From PNNG01 sp046291695 (GTDB taxonomy: Bacteria; Bacteroidota; Bacteroidia; UBA7662): a DNA stretch of 64,000 bases. A program made the translations under genes and the position numbers. Location of the stretch: positions 1 through 64,000 of the forward strand of contig JBKBSO010000019.1 in assembly GCA_046291695.1 (NCBI GenBank), given 5' to 3'. Below the pieces are notes generated by a model. It was not told the origin of the DNA, ran no database searches, and saw nothing but the letters and a program-made list of their open reading frames with translations. Below, one piece after another: positions 52,221 to 60,661 of this stretch (position 1 is the first letter of the stretch; each line of letters opens with the position of its first letter).

Positions 52221-53291
52221 TTAATGTGCGTGTTCATGATCGTGATGCGGCTCTTCGAGGGCTAAGCCAATGAAAAGTGCACTCAACAAAGTAAATACAT
52301 AAGCCTGCAATGCAGCTACCAGTAATTCAAGGAAGCTCATAAAGAGCACAAATCCTACTGATACAGGAGCAATGAATACCGACTTAAAAATGAAGATAAG
52401 CGATACCAGACTGAGGATGATGATGTGACCGGCAGTGATGTTCGCAAACAAACGTACGGTAAGGGCAAAGGGCTTTGAAATGACGCCAATCAATTCAACG
52501 GGAATCATAATGAACCACAAAGCCTTGGGTACATGCGGCGTAAAAATGTGCCCCCAATAGGTTTTGGTTCCATTAAGGTTCGTAATGATCATGGTGATGA
52601 CGGCCAGGGTAAGGGTTACCGCAATATTCCCCGTAAAATTGGCACCAGCCGGAATAAGACCGAGCAGATTATTAATCCAAATAAAGAAAAAGACCGTGAG
52701 CAAATAGGGCATAAAACGCTTGTGGTGCTTTTCACCTATATTCGGAATGGCAATCTCGTCGCGAACAAACAGTACCAGTGGTTCCATAAAACGGGCCAAA
52801 CCAGTCGGCACGCTGTTGCTATACGAGCGTGCAGCTGCAATAAATATCCACACCAACAGCAATACCGATAAGAGCATCGATGCCACATTTTTAGTAATGG
52901 AAAAATCGAGAACTTTCAAGCCCGAGGTCTCTGTAACATGGCCGTGATTGAGCTTATAAGTACGATCGCCTTTGCTCACTTCTGCATGCCCGTGATCAAA
53001 AGCACTCGACATAAATACGTCGAGCTTGCCATCAGTAAGCAATATTACTGGAAGCGGTATGCTCACCGGGTGCAACGAACCGTCCTCGTTTTTCAGGTCG
53101 AATAGGTGCCAGTCGTGTGCATCGGCAATGTGATGCAAGATCATGCTGGTAATGTCGAAACTTTCTTCTTCACCAGCCGGTGTTTCTGCCGCCTGAGTAG
53201 ATGAGGATGTAAAGAAAGAAAGCGCGAAAACAGCGGCAAAAAGCGAAATGCTAAGGCTGTTGAAACGGAAAAAGTTCGTAAATCGCATCAA
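52221..53291 (-). CDS. atpB: ATP synthase F0 a subunit with long periplasmic N-terminus
   Basis: 356 residues. A signal-like first segment (SISLFAAVFALSFFTSS) and about 100 residues of His/Asp-rich periplasmic sequence precede the membrane domain; this extended form is common in Bacteroidota. The essential Arg is in FALTVRLFANITAGHII, and the last helix contains LLVAALQAYVFTLLSALF. The tail HHDHEHAH is His-rich and may bind metal. It forms the ion half-channels. Its start overlaps the stop of the preceding gene (ATGA). Confidence 0.95.
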   Translation of the reverse strand: MMRFTNFFRFNSLSISLFAAVFALSFFTSSSTQAAETPAGEEESFDITSMILHHIADAHDWHLFDLKNEDGSLHPVSIPLPVILLTDGKLDVFMSSAFDHGHAEVSKGDRTYKLNHGHVTETSGLKVLDFSITKNVASMLLSVLLLVWIFIAAARSYSNSVPTGLARFMEPLVLFVRDEIAIPNIGEKHHKRFMPYLLTVFFFIWINNLLGLIPAGANFTGNIAVTLTLAVITMIITNLNGTKTYWGHIFTPHVPKALWFIMIPVELIGVISKPFALTVRLFANITAGHIIILSLVSLIFIFKSVFIAPVSVGFVLFMSFLELLVAALQAYVFTLLSALFIGLALEEPHHDHEHAH

Positions 53292-53710
53292 AACGGCTTT
53301 TTGGGTTCGTTTGAAAGTGGGCGCAAGATATTCAATAAACTCACAAGTTCAAACACCAAAAAAAGGATGTAAAAAAACATGAGGGTAAGCACAAAAACTT
53401 CATCGGGTTTTCCCTGAAAAATGTAATACAGCAGCACAAAAAGTAAGTAAAAAATAAAATGTGCCGATACTGCCGTAAAGAGACCAAAAGTGGTGGTCTT
53501 GGGGTCATTCGGAAAACGCCGGATCACCAACAAGGCTATCAAAAAACAGCTGAGGTTAATGAGTACCGACGACAGCATAACCGCTGACCAATGCGGGTGC
53601 AACCAACTTACCCCACGCTGCTCCAAAAGCACAGCAGCCAAGGCCGGCAATAAAGCCAGTGCGCCTAAACGCATTAAATAAGTCTGAAGGGCTAAACGTA
53701 AGGACTGCAT
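53288..53710 (-). CDS. unknown four-helix membrane protein between AtpZ and atpB
   Basis: 140 residues from the ATG at 53710, with four hydrophobic segments at about 8-30, 45-62, 74-97 and 104-125. I do not recognise the family; its length, topology and place are those of the AtpI-like proteins that precede atpB in many operons, so an assembly role for the c-ring or a Mg2+-related role is the best guess. The longer start at 53740 adds ten residues without homology signal. Its stop overlaps the atpB start, pointing to translational coupling. Confidence 0.6.
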   Translation of the reverse strand: MQSLRLALQTYLMRLGALALLPALAAVLLEQRGVSWLHPHWSAVMLSSVLINLSCFLIALLVIRRFPNDPKTTTFGLFTAVSAHFIFYLLFVLLYYIFQGKPDEVFVLTLMFFYILFLVFELVSLLNILRPLSNEPKKPF

Positions 53711-53775
53711 GCCGATTTTAAAACTGCGGCAAAGGTACACATTTCAACCTAGCAAAAGTGAAGATTTTCAAACAC

Positions 53776-53994
53776 TTAATCAGACTTTTTCGACAATTCC
53801 CTAAAAAGCTGATACATGCCCGCGCACACAAAGAGTAAACTAAAGATGGCCGTCCAAATGGGCTGCTCGCTTTGCTGCCAGGCATCTATTTTGCCGCCCA
53901 GCCATACCCCTATTAAAATGAGGGCGATGAGCTGAAAAGCCAATCCGCTGTAGCGGATGTAATCACTACTCGGCCTGGGCAAGGGTTTTTTCAT
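53776..53994 (-). CDS. AtpZ/AtpI-family small membrane protein
   Basis: 72 residues with two membrane helices (YSGLAFQLIALILIGVWLG and IWTAIFSLLFVCAGMYQLF) joined by GKIDAWQQSEQP. The motif GVWLGGKID is typical of AtpZ. Such proteins sit at the head of F-type ATP synthase operons and assist assembly or divalent cation transport. The start lies 29 bases inside the bactofilin gene. Confidence 0.85.
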   Translation of the reverse strand: MKKPLPRPSSDYIRYSGLAFQLIALILIGVWLGGKIDAWQQSEQPIWTAIFSLLFVCAGMYQLFRELSKKSD

Positions 53995-54367
53995 GCCGGT
54001 TAGCTACTGATTGCATATCCACCATGGTGCAGTTCCCGGTAAATAGGGCGCCTTCTTCTACGATAAGTTTCCCAACAGTAAGATCGCCATGGATTTTAGC
54101 TGTGGCGCGTATGGTAAGCGATTCGGTAACTACCATATCACCTTCGATCTGCCCGGCAATATCAGCGTAGGCGCAATGGACACGTCCTTCCACCTGCCCG
54201 CTTAGCCCTACGGCCAACCGACTGCCGGTATTGATCTCTCCTTTCAGAAAACCGTCGATGCGCACGTCTCCGCTCGACACCAAATCGCCCTGAATGCGCG
54301 TTCCTTCATTAATGAGGTTGATGCTTTGTTTGCCCGATTGATCTTCTGATTTTTTCTTACCTATCAT
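53966..54367 (-). CDS. bactofilin (polymer-forming cytoskeletal protein)
   Basis: 133 residues from the ATG at 54367. The central beta-helix domain shows the repeat pattern INEGTRIQGDLVSSGDVRID, then GEINTGSRLAVG, VEGRVHCAYADIAGQIEGDM and ATAKIHGDLTVGKLIVEEGA. Bactofilins form non-polar filaments without nucleotide and often recruit peptidoglycan enzymes; the neighbouring gene is an M23-like protein, a common pairing. The ATG at 54418 would overlap that gene by about 50 bases. Two bases separate the two genes. Confidence 0.93.
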   Translation of the reverse strand: MIGKKKSEDQSGKQSINLINEGTRIQGDLVSSGDVRIDGFLKGEINTGSRLAVGLSGQVEGRVHCAYADIAGQIEGDMVVTESLTIRATAKIHGDLTVGKLIVEEGALFTGNCTMVDMQSVANRHEKTLAQAE

Positions 54368-54369
54368 CC

Positions 54370-55233
54370 CTAAAAATTTATGTACCTGGCCGGGTCGATG
54401 GGAATACCATTGTACCACAGCTGAAATTCTACGTGCAGCGGGCGGGTACCACTGGCCTCTCCCCCACTTATGCCGATTACTTCGCCGGCCCGCACAAAAT
54501 CACCCACTTTTTTAAGTGATTGGTTCATTTGCTTGTACCAGCTCATCAGGTTGTTGGCATGCTGTATGCCAATTACCTGCTGTTCTGCTAAATTCACCCC
54601 AGAATAAACCACAGTTCCTTCGAGTGTTGCTTTGATGCCGTCTTCGCGCGAAAGCACGAGGCCAACCCCAAAGTTACGACTTTCGGTGCTAAATCGCTGA
54701 ACAAGCTGACCGGTAACTGGAGGAAAAAAGCTCACTCCCTGAAACCTGCGGTTGTCGGATTGGCCTCCCAGGCGAACTTCCACCATATCGCGTTGCATTT
54801 GTAAGCGCAATAGCGAGTCGAAAGGAGCGGCCACATCCAGCAGGCCAATTTCGTACCGGATGCCCACATCGGGGGTGGGCAAGCTGTCGGTTGTTTCACT
54901 CCCTACTGTACCATCAATCACCTGTCGGATGTTATCGAGCAGGGCATCGCGACCACGCACATTACGTTCGAGGGAGTCAACTGTTTGGTACAATTGCACC
55001 AGATCGCGCCGCATGCCTACATCGGCATAACCCGGGATATATTCTTTAACCGGGGTAAACACAATAATTGAAGCCAAAGCTGCCGCGAATAGTACAATGG
55101 CCACGCTCAGCAGAATAAACACATTCAGACGCGAAAGCCGAATAGATGCTTTTTCTTCAAAAGTCTTGTCGTTGAGGATCACCAATCGGTATTTATCCCT
55201 CAGCTTTTTTAATATGTGACGTTTATCCTTCAT
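54370..55233 (-). CDS. membrane-anchored M23/LytM-fold protein with degenerate active site
   Basis: 287 residues from the ATG at 55233. A cytoplasmic basic start (KKLRDKYRLVILNDKTFEEK), one membrane helix (about 37-60), a short coiled coil (about 75-106) and a C-terminal LytM domain (about 168-287) are seen. Family ligands are replaced: HxGxD reads NFGVG (about 187-191), the YxH position reads YKQ (about 233-235), and HxH reads PLH (about 265-267). With only one ligand left it should not cut peptidoglycan. Such inactive LytM proteins (EnvC, NlpD) activate amidases or act as scaffolds. The first 35 residues match a conserved opening of Bacteroidota M23 proteins. It is the first gene of the unit ending in the ATP synthase. 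Confidence 0.85.
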   Translation of the reverse strand: MKDKRHILKKLRDKYRLVILNDKTFEEKASIRLSRLNVFILLSVAIVLFAAALASIIVFTPVKEYIPGYADVGMRRDLVQLYQTVDSLERNVRGRDALLDNIRQVIDGTVGSETTDSLPTPDVGIRYEIGLLDVAAPFDSLLRLQMQRDMVEVRLGGQSDNRRFQGVSFFPPVTGQLVQRFSTESRNFGVGLVLSREDGIKATLEGTVVYSGVNLAEQQVIGIQHANNLMSWYKQMNQSLKKVGDFVRAGEVIGISGGEASGTRPLHVEFQLWYNGIPIDPARYINF

Positions 55234-55329
55234 GGAGCTCCCCAAAAGTACGTAAATCCACCGCTATACGCTAGCTGTTTTGTGCATATAAAGGCAAATC
55301 TTCACCCGTCATCAGCAATTATATCCGGC

Positions 55330-55377
55330 TATTTTTGAGCTTAACTGCCCAAAAACACCCGAAATAAAATATTTTTG
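55330..55377 (+). promoter_or_regulatory. two Bacteroidota-type -7 elements (TATTTTTG) before sprE
   Basis: TATTTTTG occurs at 55330-55337 and again at 55370-55377, the second ending 24 bases before the sprE ATG. Either could serve; no -33 TTG at ideal spacing was found. They lie in the divergent region shared with the M23-like gene. Confidence 0.4.
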
Positions 55378-55401
55378 CAGCTTGGCAGTTATACCTGATG
55401 C

Positions 55402-58002
55402 ATGCTGCGCCCGAGTTTGAAATTTAGAACGTTCCGCTTTTTTTTGCTGTTAGGCCCGCTCCTGCTCTTAGGGGGCTGTAGCCAGGAAATGTCGTTCCGG
55501 AAATTTTACCACAACACCACGGCACATTACAACGGATATTTTAACGCCTTAACCAAATATAACGAATCGGTAAAAGACATACGGCGCAACCACAAAGACG
55601 ATTTTTCGGAAACCCTTCCTGTTTTCGTGTACGGTTCGCAATCTGCAGCGGCTAATTTTTACCCGCAATTCGACGAGGTCATTAAAAAATGCTCGAACGT
55701 TATTCAAAACCACGACATCAGCAAGTGGATTGATGACTGTTTCCTACTCATCGGCAAGGCCTATTTCATGAAACGTGAATATTTTGAGGCCATTGAAAGT
55801 TTCCAGTATGTGTACACCCGCTGGAAACGCGAGCCCATTGCCAACGACGCCTTACTTTGGCTGGTGCGCTGCTACATTGCCAGTGAACAATACGCCAAAG
55901 CCCAGGGAGCTATCGATTTGATTTTAAGCAATAAAAACTTCCCCAAAGACCATAAAGGTGAGCTACAGGCCCTTCGTGCTGAGCTGTATTTGGCCCAGCA
56001 ACGCTACGACCAAGCTGTTGAACCCCTGCTGCAAGTGCAGAATTACAAGTTTTCGCGCCAGCAACAAGCCCGTTTTTACTTTATACTCGGGCAAATTTAT
56101 ACCAAAACCAACCCCAGACTAGCCGGTGAACAATACCGCAAATGCTTAAGTAAAAAGCCCTATTACGAAATGCAATTTCAGGCGCGGATGAACATTGCCC
56201 GCATGTATGATGGCAAAAATGTGACCGCCAAACAGGCCAAGAAGCAACTAAAAAAACTGCTGAAAGACGAAAAAAACAAAGACTTCTACGACGAAATTTA
56301 CTACGAACTGGCCCTCCTGGCTTTTAAAGACCGTAATGCAGAGCAAGGCATTGCCTATATGAAACTGTCTACCGCCAGCAGCACCAAAAACCCCAAACAA
56401 AAAGCGAAATCGTACCTCTACCTGGCTGAGTATTTTTATAAAAAGCAGGAGTTCACCAATGCCCAGGCCTATTACGACAGCACGGCCACGGTAATCGACA
56501 AACAGCATCCTAAGTTCAAAGAGGTACAAGGCAAAAAAGAGTACCTCGGCGATTTGGTACGCAACCTAAACACCATTCAGGAACAAGACAGCTTGCTGGC
56601 ACTTGGCCAACTGCCCGAAGCACAGTTGAATAAAATCATCGATAAGGCCATCAAAGAAGACCGCAAACGTAAGGATCAGGAACGGTTTGAGAAAGAATCG
56701 GGTGGTATGAACATGCCTATGGGCGGCACAGGCAACCAAATGGGGGGTGGGGATGCCGGCGGTGGCGGAGGCGGCAGCAGCGATTGGTATTTTTACAACC
56801 AGCAAGCCGTAGGTCGTGGCTATTCTCAGTTTTTACAGCAGTGGGGCAATCGCGAACTCGCCGACAACTGGCGTCGATCTAAAAAAGAAAAAGCCTTTGT
56901 GGAAAGTGGGGGCGGTGGTGAAGATGGTGGCTTTGCCGATTTTGACGAAAGCCTCGACGAAAGTGATCCGCGCGCCAAATACCTGGCCCGAATCCCCCGC
57001 ACCGAAGAAGGCCGCAAAAAATCTAAAGCACTCATTCAAGAAGCCCTCTTCAACCTGGGCGGTATCTATCGCGAAAAGCTCGACGATTACAAGCTCTCGA
57101 TTTCCTACTACGAAAAGTTACTCAGTAAATATCCCGGCTGGACCAAAGAGGATGAAGCACTTTATCGTGTAGGCTTGGTGCATGAATTGGTGAACAATTC
57201 CGATAAAAAAGACATGTACCACAGCCAGTTGGTAAGTCAGTATCCCGAGTCGCCCTTTGCCAAATTGCTGAGCGGCACCGAGGAAGTGAGCACCGAAGCT
57301 TCGGAAAACGAACATGAAGCCGAAATTTTGTACGAAGCCACTTACAAGGCATTCGGACAGGGCAAGTTTCAGGTAGTCATCGACAATACGGCCAGTGCGG
57401 TAAAAAAGCACCCTTCAAGCAGTCTGTTACCAAATTTCGAGTTTTTGGCGGCCATGTGTGAAGGGCGTAAGGGCGATACCACCCGATTACGAGCGGCGCT
57501 TACCGGGGTCGTACAACGGTATCCCCAACATCCGATTACCGAACTGGCCCAGGAGATGCTCGATATGCTCGACCCCATTAAAAGGGGAGAACTAACCGGG
57601 GCTATTGAAAAAGAAATATTCAAGGCCAATCCCGATGCACCACATGTGTTTGTACTCGCCATTGAGCTGCGTACCTTCAGCCAACATAAAGAAATCCAGC
57701 TCAAGTTGGCCAATTTTAACGACACCAATTTCCGGAATAACCGGCTAAGGATAACCAATATGCTTTATGGTCAGCAATACCAGCTATTGGTTGTACGCGA
57801 ACTGCCCAACGAGCGTAAGGGATTGGAGTATATTCAAGTAGCCAGAGAACACAATGAGCTCCTCAAGGGTTTACCAGCCGGAAAATACCATACTTTTATA
57901 GCCGCAAAGGAAAACTTCAACGATATGTATAAAAACAATCAATTGGAAGAGTACCTGAGCTTTTATCAAAAAAATTACAACAAAGCCCAAAAGAAACCCT
58001 AA
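55402..58002 (+). CDS. sprE: type IX secretion/gliding TPR lipoprotein SprE (PorW)
   Basis: 866 residues, close to the Flavobacterium SprE length. The lipoprotein signal ends LLLGGC. The mature start SFRKFYHNTTAHYNGYFNA is diagnostic, as is SSDWYFYNQQAVGRGYSQF with WGNRELADNWRRS from about residue 461. TPR-like repeats fill about 105-380 and 530-720. Two Gly-rich low-complexity inserts flank the DWYFYN motif (about 433-460 and 500-515). SprE/PorW links the outer-membrane T9SS core to the inner parts in the periplasm and is needed for secretion and gliding. Two bases separate it from the penicillin-binding protein gene, so the two are one unit. Confidence 0.93.
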   Translation: MLRPSLKFRTFRFFLLLGPLLLLGGCSQEMSFRKFYHNTTAHYNGYFNALTKYNESVKDIRRNHKDDFSETLPVFVYGSQSAAANFYPQFDEVIKKCSNVIQNHDISKWIDDCFLLIGKAYFMKREYFEAIESFQYVYTRWKREPIANDALLWLVRCYIASEQYAKAQGAIDLILSNKNFPKDHKGELQALRAELYLAQQRYDQAVEPLLQVQNYKFSRQQQARFYFILGQIYTKTNPRLAGEQYRKCLSKKPYYEMQFQARMNIARMYDGKNVTAKQAKKQLKKLLKDEKNKDFYDEIYYELALLAFKDRNAEQGIAYMKLSTASSTKNPKQKAKSYLYLAEYFYKKQEFTNAQAYYDSTATVIDKQHPKFKEVQGKKEYLGDLVRNLNTIQEQDSLLALGQLPEAQLNKIIDKAIKEDRKRKDQERFEKESGGMNMPMGGTGNQMGGGDAGGGGGGSSDWYFYNQQAVGRGYSQFLQQWGNRELADNWRRSKKEKAFVESGGGGEDGGFADFDESLDESDPRAKYLARIPRTEEGRKKSKALIQEALFNLGGIYREKLDDYKLSISYYEKLLSKYPGWTKEDEALYRVGLVHELVNNSDKKDMYHSQLVSQYPESPFAKLLSGTEEVSTEASENEHEAEILYEATYKAFGQGKFQVVIDNTASAVKKHPSSSLLPNFEFLAAMCEGRKGDTTRLRAALTGVVQRYPQHPITELAQEMLDMLDPIKRGELTGAIEKEIFKANPDAPHVFVLAIELRTFSQHKEIQLKLANFNDTNFRNNRLRITNMLYGQQYQLLVVRELPNERKGLEYIQVAREHNELLKGLPAGKYHTFIAAKENFNDMYKNNQLEEYLSFYQKNYNKAQKKP

Positions 58003-58004
58003 GT

Positions 58005-60215
58005 ATGGCCAGCGTCAAAAAAGCCCCTTACACCAAGTATATTGTCCTATTTTGGTCGTTATTTGTTTTGCTACTCGGCGGCGTGACGGCCTTTTTTACG
58101 GCCATCAGCCAAGGTTACTTTGGCGAGCTGCCGGCTTTCGAAGAGCTCGAAAATCCCAAAAGCAGCCTGGCGACTGAAGTAATTTCAGCCGATGGAATCA
58201 TTCTTGGAAAGTATTATGTGCAAAACCGCTCCTACACCAAGTACGAGGAGCTCTCTCCTTATCTGATTGATGCGCTCATTGCCACCGAGGATGTACGTTT
58301 CAAAAAGCATACAGGTATTGATCCGAGGGGCCTTACCCGAGCGGTGGTGTATTTAGGCAAAAAAGGAGGTGCCAGTACCATAACGCAGCAATTGGCGCTA
58401 AACCTGTTTAGTGGGCAACGTGCGAGCTCCAAAACGGAACGCATCATGCAAAAATTCAAGGAATGGGTCATTAGCATTCAGCTTGAAAGCCGCTACACCA
58501 AGCCCGAAATTCTGGCCATGTACCTCAATACGGTTGATTTTGGCTACAACAGCTTTGGCATCAAATCGGCTTCGCGTACCTATTTCAACAAAGACGTCAA
58601 AAATTTAAATGTGCAGGAAGCCGCCATGTTGGTGGGCATTTTAAAGGGCATAACCCTGTATTCGCCTGTACGTAATCCGCAAAATGCCCTTAATCGACGA
58701 AACACGGTCATTGGGCAGATGGTAAAATACGACTATCTCGAAAAGGAAGCCGGCGACAGCATCAAGGCCCTGCCCATTGAGCTCGATCTACGTCCACAGT
58801 CGCACTCATCGGGCTTAGCCACTTACTTCCGCGAGTATTTGCGTATGGAGCTCAACAAATGGATTGAAGCCAATCGTAAAGCCGATGGCAGCAAGTACAG
58901 TCTATATCGCGATGGCTTACGTGTATACACCACCCTTGATTCGCGCATGCAAGAGCATGCCGAAGCCTCGGTAAAAGCCCATATGAAGGATTTGCAAAAG
59001 ACCTTTTTTGAGCATTGGAAAGGTCGGGAGCCCTGGGGACGCCATACAGAAATCCTGATTTCGGGCATGAAACGCTCCGACCGTTACCGGGCTTTACGGT
59101 CAGAAGGCTATTCAGAAGCGGAGATTCGCGAAATTTTCGACATCCCAATAGATACGCGGCTGTTTAGCTGGGATGGCTGGATAGATACCCTCATCAGCCC
59201 CATGGACTCGATCCGCTATGCCAAGCAATTCCTGCACACGGGCTTTATGGCCATGGAACCTGGGAGCGGGCACATCAAGGCCTGGGTGGGAGGCATCGAC
59301 ATCGACTTTGCGCAATACGACCACGTAAACCCCACCGCCAAACGTCAGGCGGGTTCCACCTTTAAACCTTTGGTGTACACCCTGGCCATCGACAACGGCT
59401 TTGACCCTTGTTTGAAAATCCCGAATCAACCGGTGACCTTTGAAAAATTTCAGAACTGGACTCCAAAAAACTACGATGGTAAAAACGGCGGCTACCTCGA
59501 TATGTTCGAAGGATTAGCGGCTTCAATCAACAATATTGTGGCTTATTTAATGAAGCAGGTGGGCCCCGAATCGGTGATTGACCTGAGCCGGAATATGGGC
59601 ATCACCAGCCCGATGGAACCATTTCCCAGCCTCTGTTTAGGCTCCTTCGACATGAGTGTTTACGAAATGGTAGGTGCTTATGCCACCTATGCGAATAAAG
59701 GGGTATGGACGCAGCCCATCTTCATCACCCGCATCGAAGATAATAACGGGAACGTGCTGGCCGAATTTTTCCCGGCTACGCAGGAAGCCCTAAGCGAAGA
59801 AACCGCCTACGCCATGGTAAAATTGCTTCAGGGGGTGGTGGATAAGGGTACTGCGCGTAGGCTTCGCTTCCGCTATAACCTCAAAAATGAAATTGGTGGA
59901 AAGACCGGAACCACCCAAAACAATTCTGATGGCTGGTTCATAGGCATTACGCCCGAATTAGCAGCCGGCGCTTGGGTAGGAGCCGACGACCGTGCAGTCC
60001 GATTCCGCACTACCGCCTTGGGAGGAGGGGCTAATTCCGCCCTCCCTATTTGGGGCGAGTTTTACAGGCGCATTTATGCCGATGAACGCCTGGGTTTGCA
60101 GCCTCAGCCTTTTGAAGCCCCATCCAGCATGACCATTCAGCTTAATTGCAATGCCCGCAAGGAGCCACCGGCTGCGACACCCGGTACACAAAACCAACTG
60201 CAAGATATCTTTTAG
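58005..60215 (+). CDS. class A penicillin-binding protein (PBP1a type)
   Basis: 736 residues, one N-terminal membrane helix (IVLFWSLFVLLLGGVTAFF). The GT51 glycosyltransferase (about 60-235) has ATEDVRFKKHTGID and GASTITQQLALNLF. The transpeptidase has the active serine in GSTFKPLVY near 450, SINN near 507 and KTGTT near 632. It polymerises and crosslinks peptidoglycan on the outer face of the inner membrane. Both active sites look intact. It is the second gene of the sprE unit and is followed by a terminator shared with the convergent surface protein gene. Confidence 0.96.
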   Translation: MASVKKAPYTKYIVLFWSLFVLLLGGVTAFFTAISQGYFGELPAFEELENPKSSLATEVISADGIILGKYYVQNRSYTKYEELSPYLIDALIATEDVRFKKHTGIDPRGLTRAVVYLGKKGGASTITQQLALNLFSGQRASSKTERIMQKFKEWVISIQLESRYTKPEILAMYLNTVDFGYNSFGIKSASRTYFNKDVKNLNVQEAAMLVGILKGITLYSPVRNPQNALNRRNTVIGQMVKYDYLEKEAGDSIKALPIELDLRPQSHSSGLATYFREYLRMELNKWIEANRKADGSKYSLYRDGLRVYTTLDSRMQEHAEASVKAHMKDLQKTFFEHWKGREPWGRHTEILISGMKRSDRYRALRSEGYSEAEIREIFDIPIDTRLFSWDGWIDTLISPMDSIRYAKQFLHTGFMAMEPGSGHIKAWVGGIDIDFAQYDHVNPTAKRQAGSTFKPLVYTLAIDNGFDPCLKIPNQPVTFEKFQNWTPKNYDGKNGGYLDMFEGLAASINNIVAYLMKQVGPESVIDLSRNMGITSPMEPFPSLCLGSFDMSVYEMVGAYATYANKGVWTQPIFITRIEDNNGNVLAEFFPATQEALSEETAYAMVKLLQGVVDKGTARRLRFRYNLKNEIGGKTGTTQNNSDGWFIGITPELAAGAWVGADDRAVRFRTTALGGGANSALPIWGEFYRRIYADERLGLQPQPFEAPSSMTIQLNCNARKEPPAATPGTQNQLQDIF

Positions 60216-60347
60216 AAGGCAGAAGCGGGAAGCATGAATGCCGCAGATATGACAGGTTGCGAAAACTGAAGTTTGTAGTTGCTCGACCAACTTTGAGCGA
60301 TTAAAAAAATGCATTTTACCAAGTACTCAGCATGGAATGGGCTTGAT

Positions 60348-60374
60348 CGTCCTTCTACTTGGGAGAAGAAAAAG
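60348..60374. repeat. intergenic repeat with core CTTGGGAG, copy 2
   Basis: cgtccttctacttgggag here differs at one position from the copy at 26330-26347. A weaker hairpin is possible (CTTCT at 60352-60356 with AGAAG at 60364-60368). Confidence 0.4.
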
Positions 60375-60611
60375 AGGTTGAGGCTCTTTGGAAGTATGCT
60401 GAGGGAAGCGTGAATTTGAAGGAACAGCGGCAGGCGGAAGTTTGAAAGCGATGCGGTATTAAGGCAAGGGGTTGGGGTTGGGATACTGCCCCTCGCTATG
60501 GCGCAGCGCTCCTAATTTAACAGCAAATAAAGAACATAGCTTCTTTACAGCATCAGCCCAGTAACACCAAGCCAAATGGAGTATTTTAACCCATGACCGA
60601 CTAGAAACAGC

Positions 60612-60640
60612 AAAAGCCACCGGAAATCCGGTGGCTTTTT
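60612..60640. terminator. bidirectional rho-independent terminator
   Basis: AAAAGCCACCGG (60612-60623) pairs perfectly with CCGGTGGCTTTT (60628-60639) around AAAT. It can end transcripts of the penicillin-binding protein gene (plus) and of the surface protein gene (minus). Confidence 0.92.
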
Positions 60641-60661
60641 CATGCGTGCGCTGTATACAGA

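Larger units (their letters stand above)
60216..60661. other. intergenic region with dispersed repeat and bidirectional terminator
   Basis: No gene is seen in these 446 bases. They include a second copy of the CTTGGGAG element at 60348-60368, short direct words (gaagcRtgaat near 60230 and 60405), CTCAGCAT near 60327 facing ATGCTGAG near 60395 as an inverted repeat, and the terminator at 60612-60640. Confidence 0.6.
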
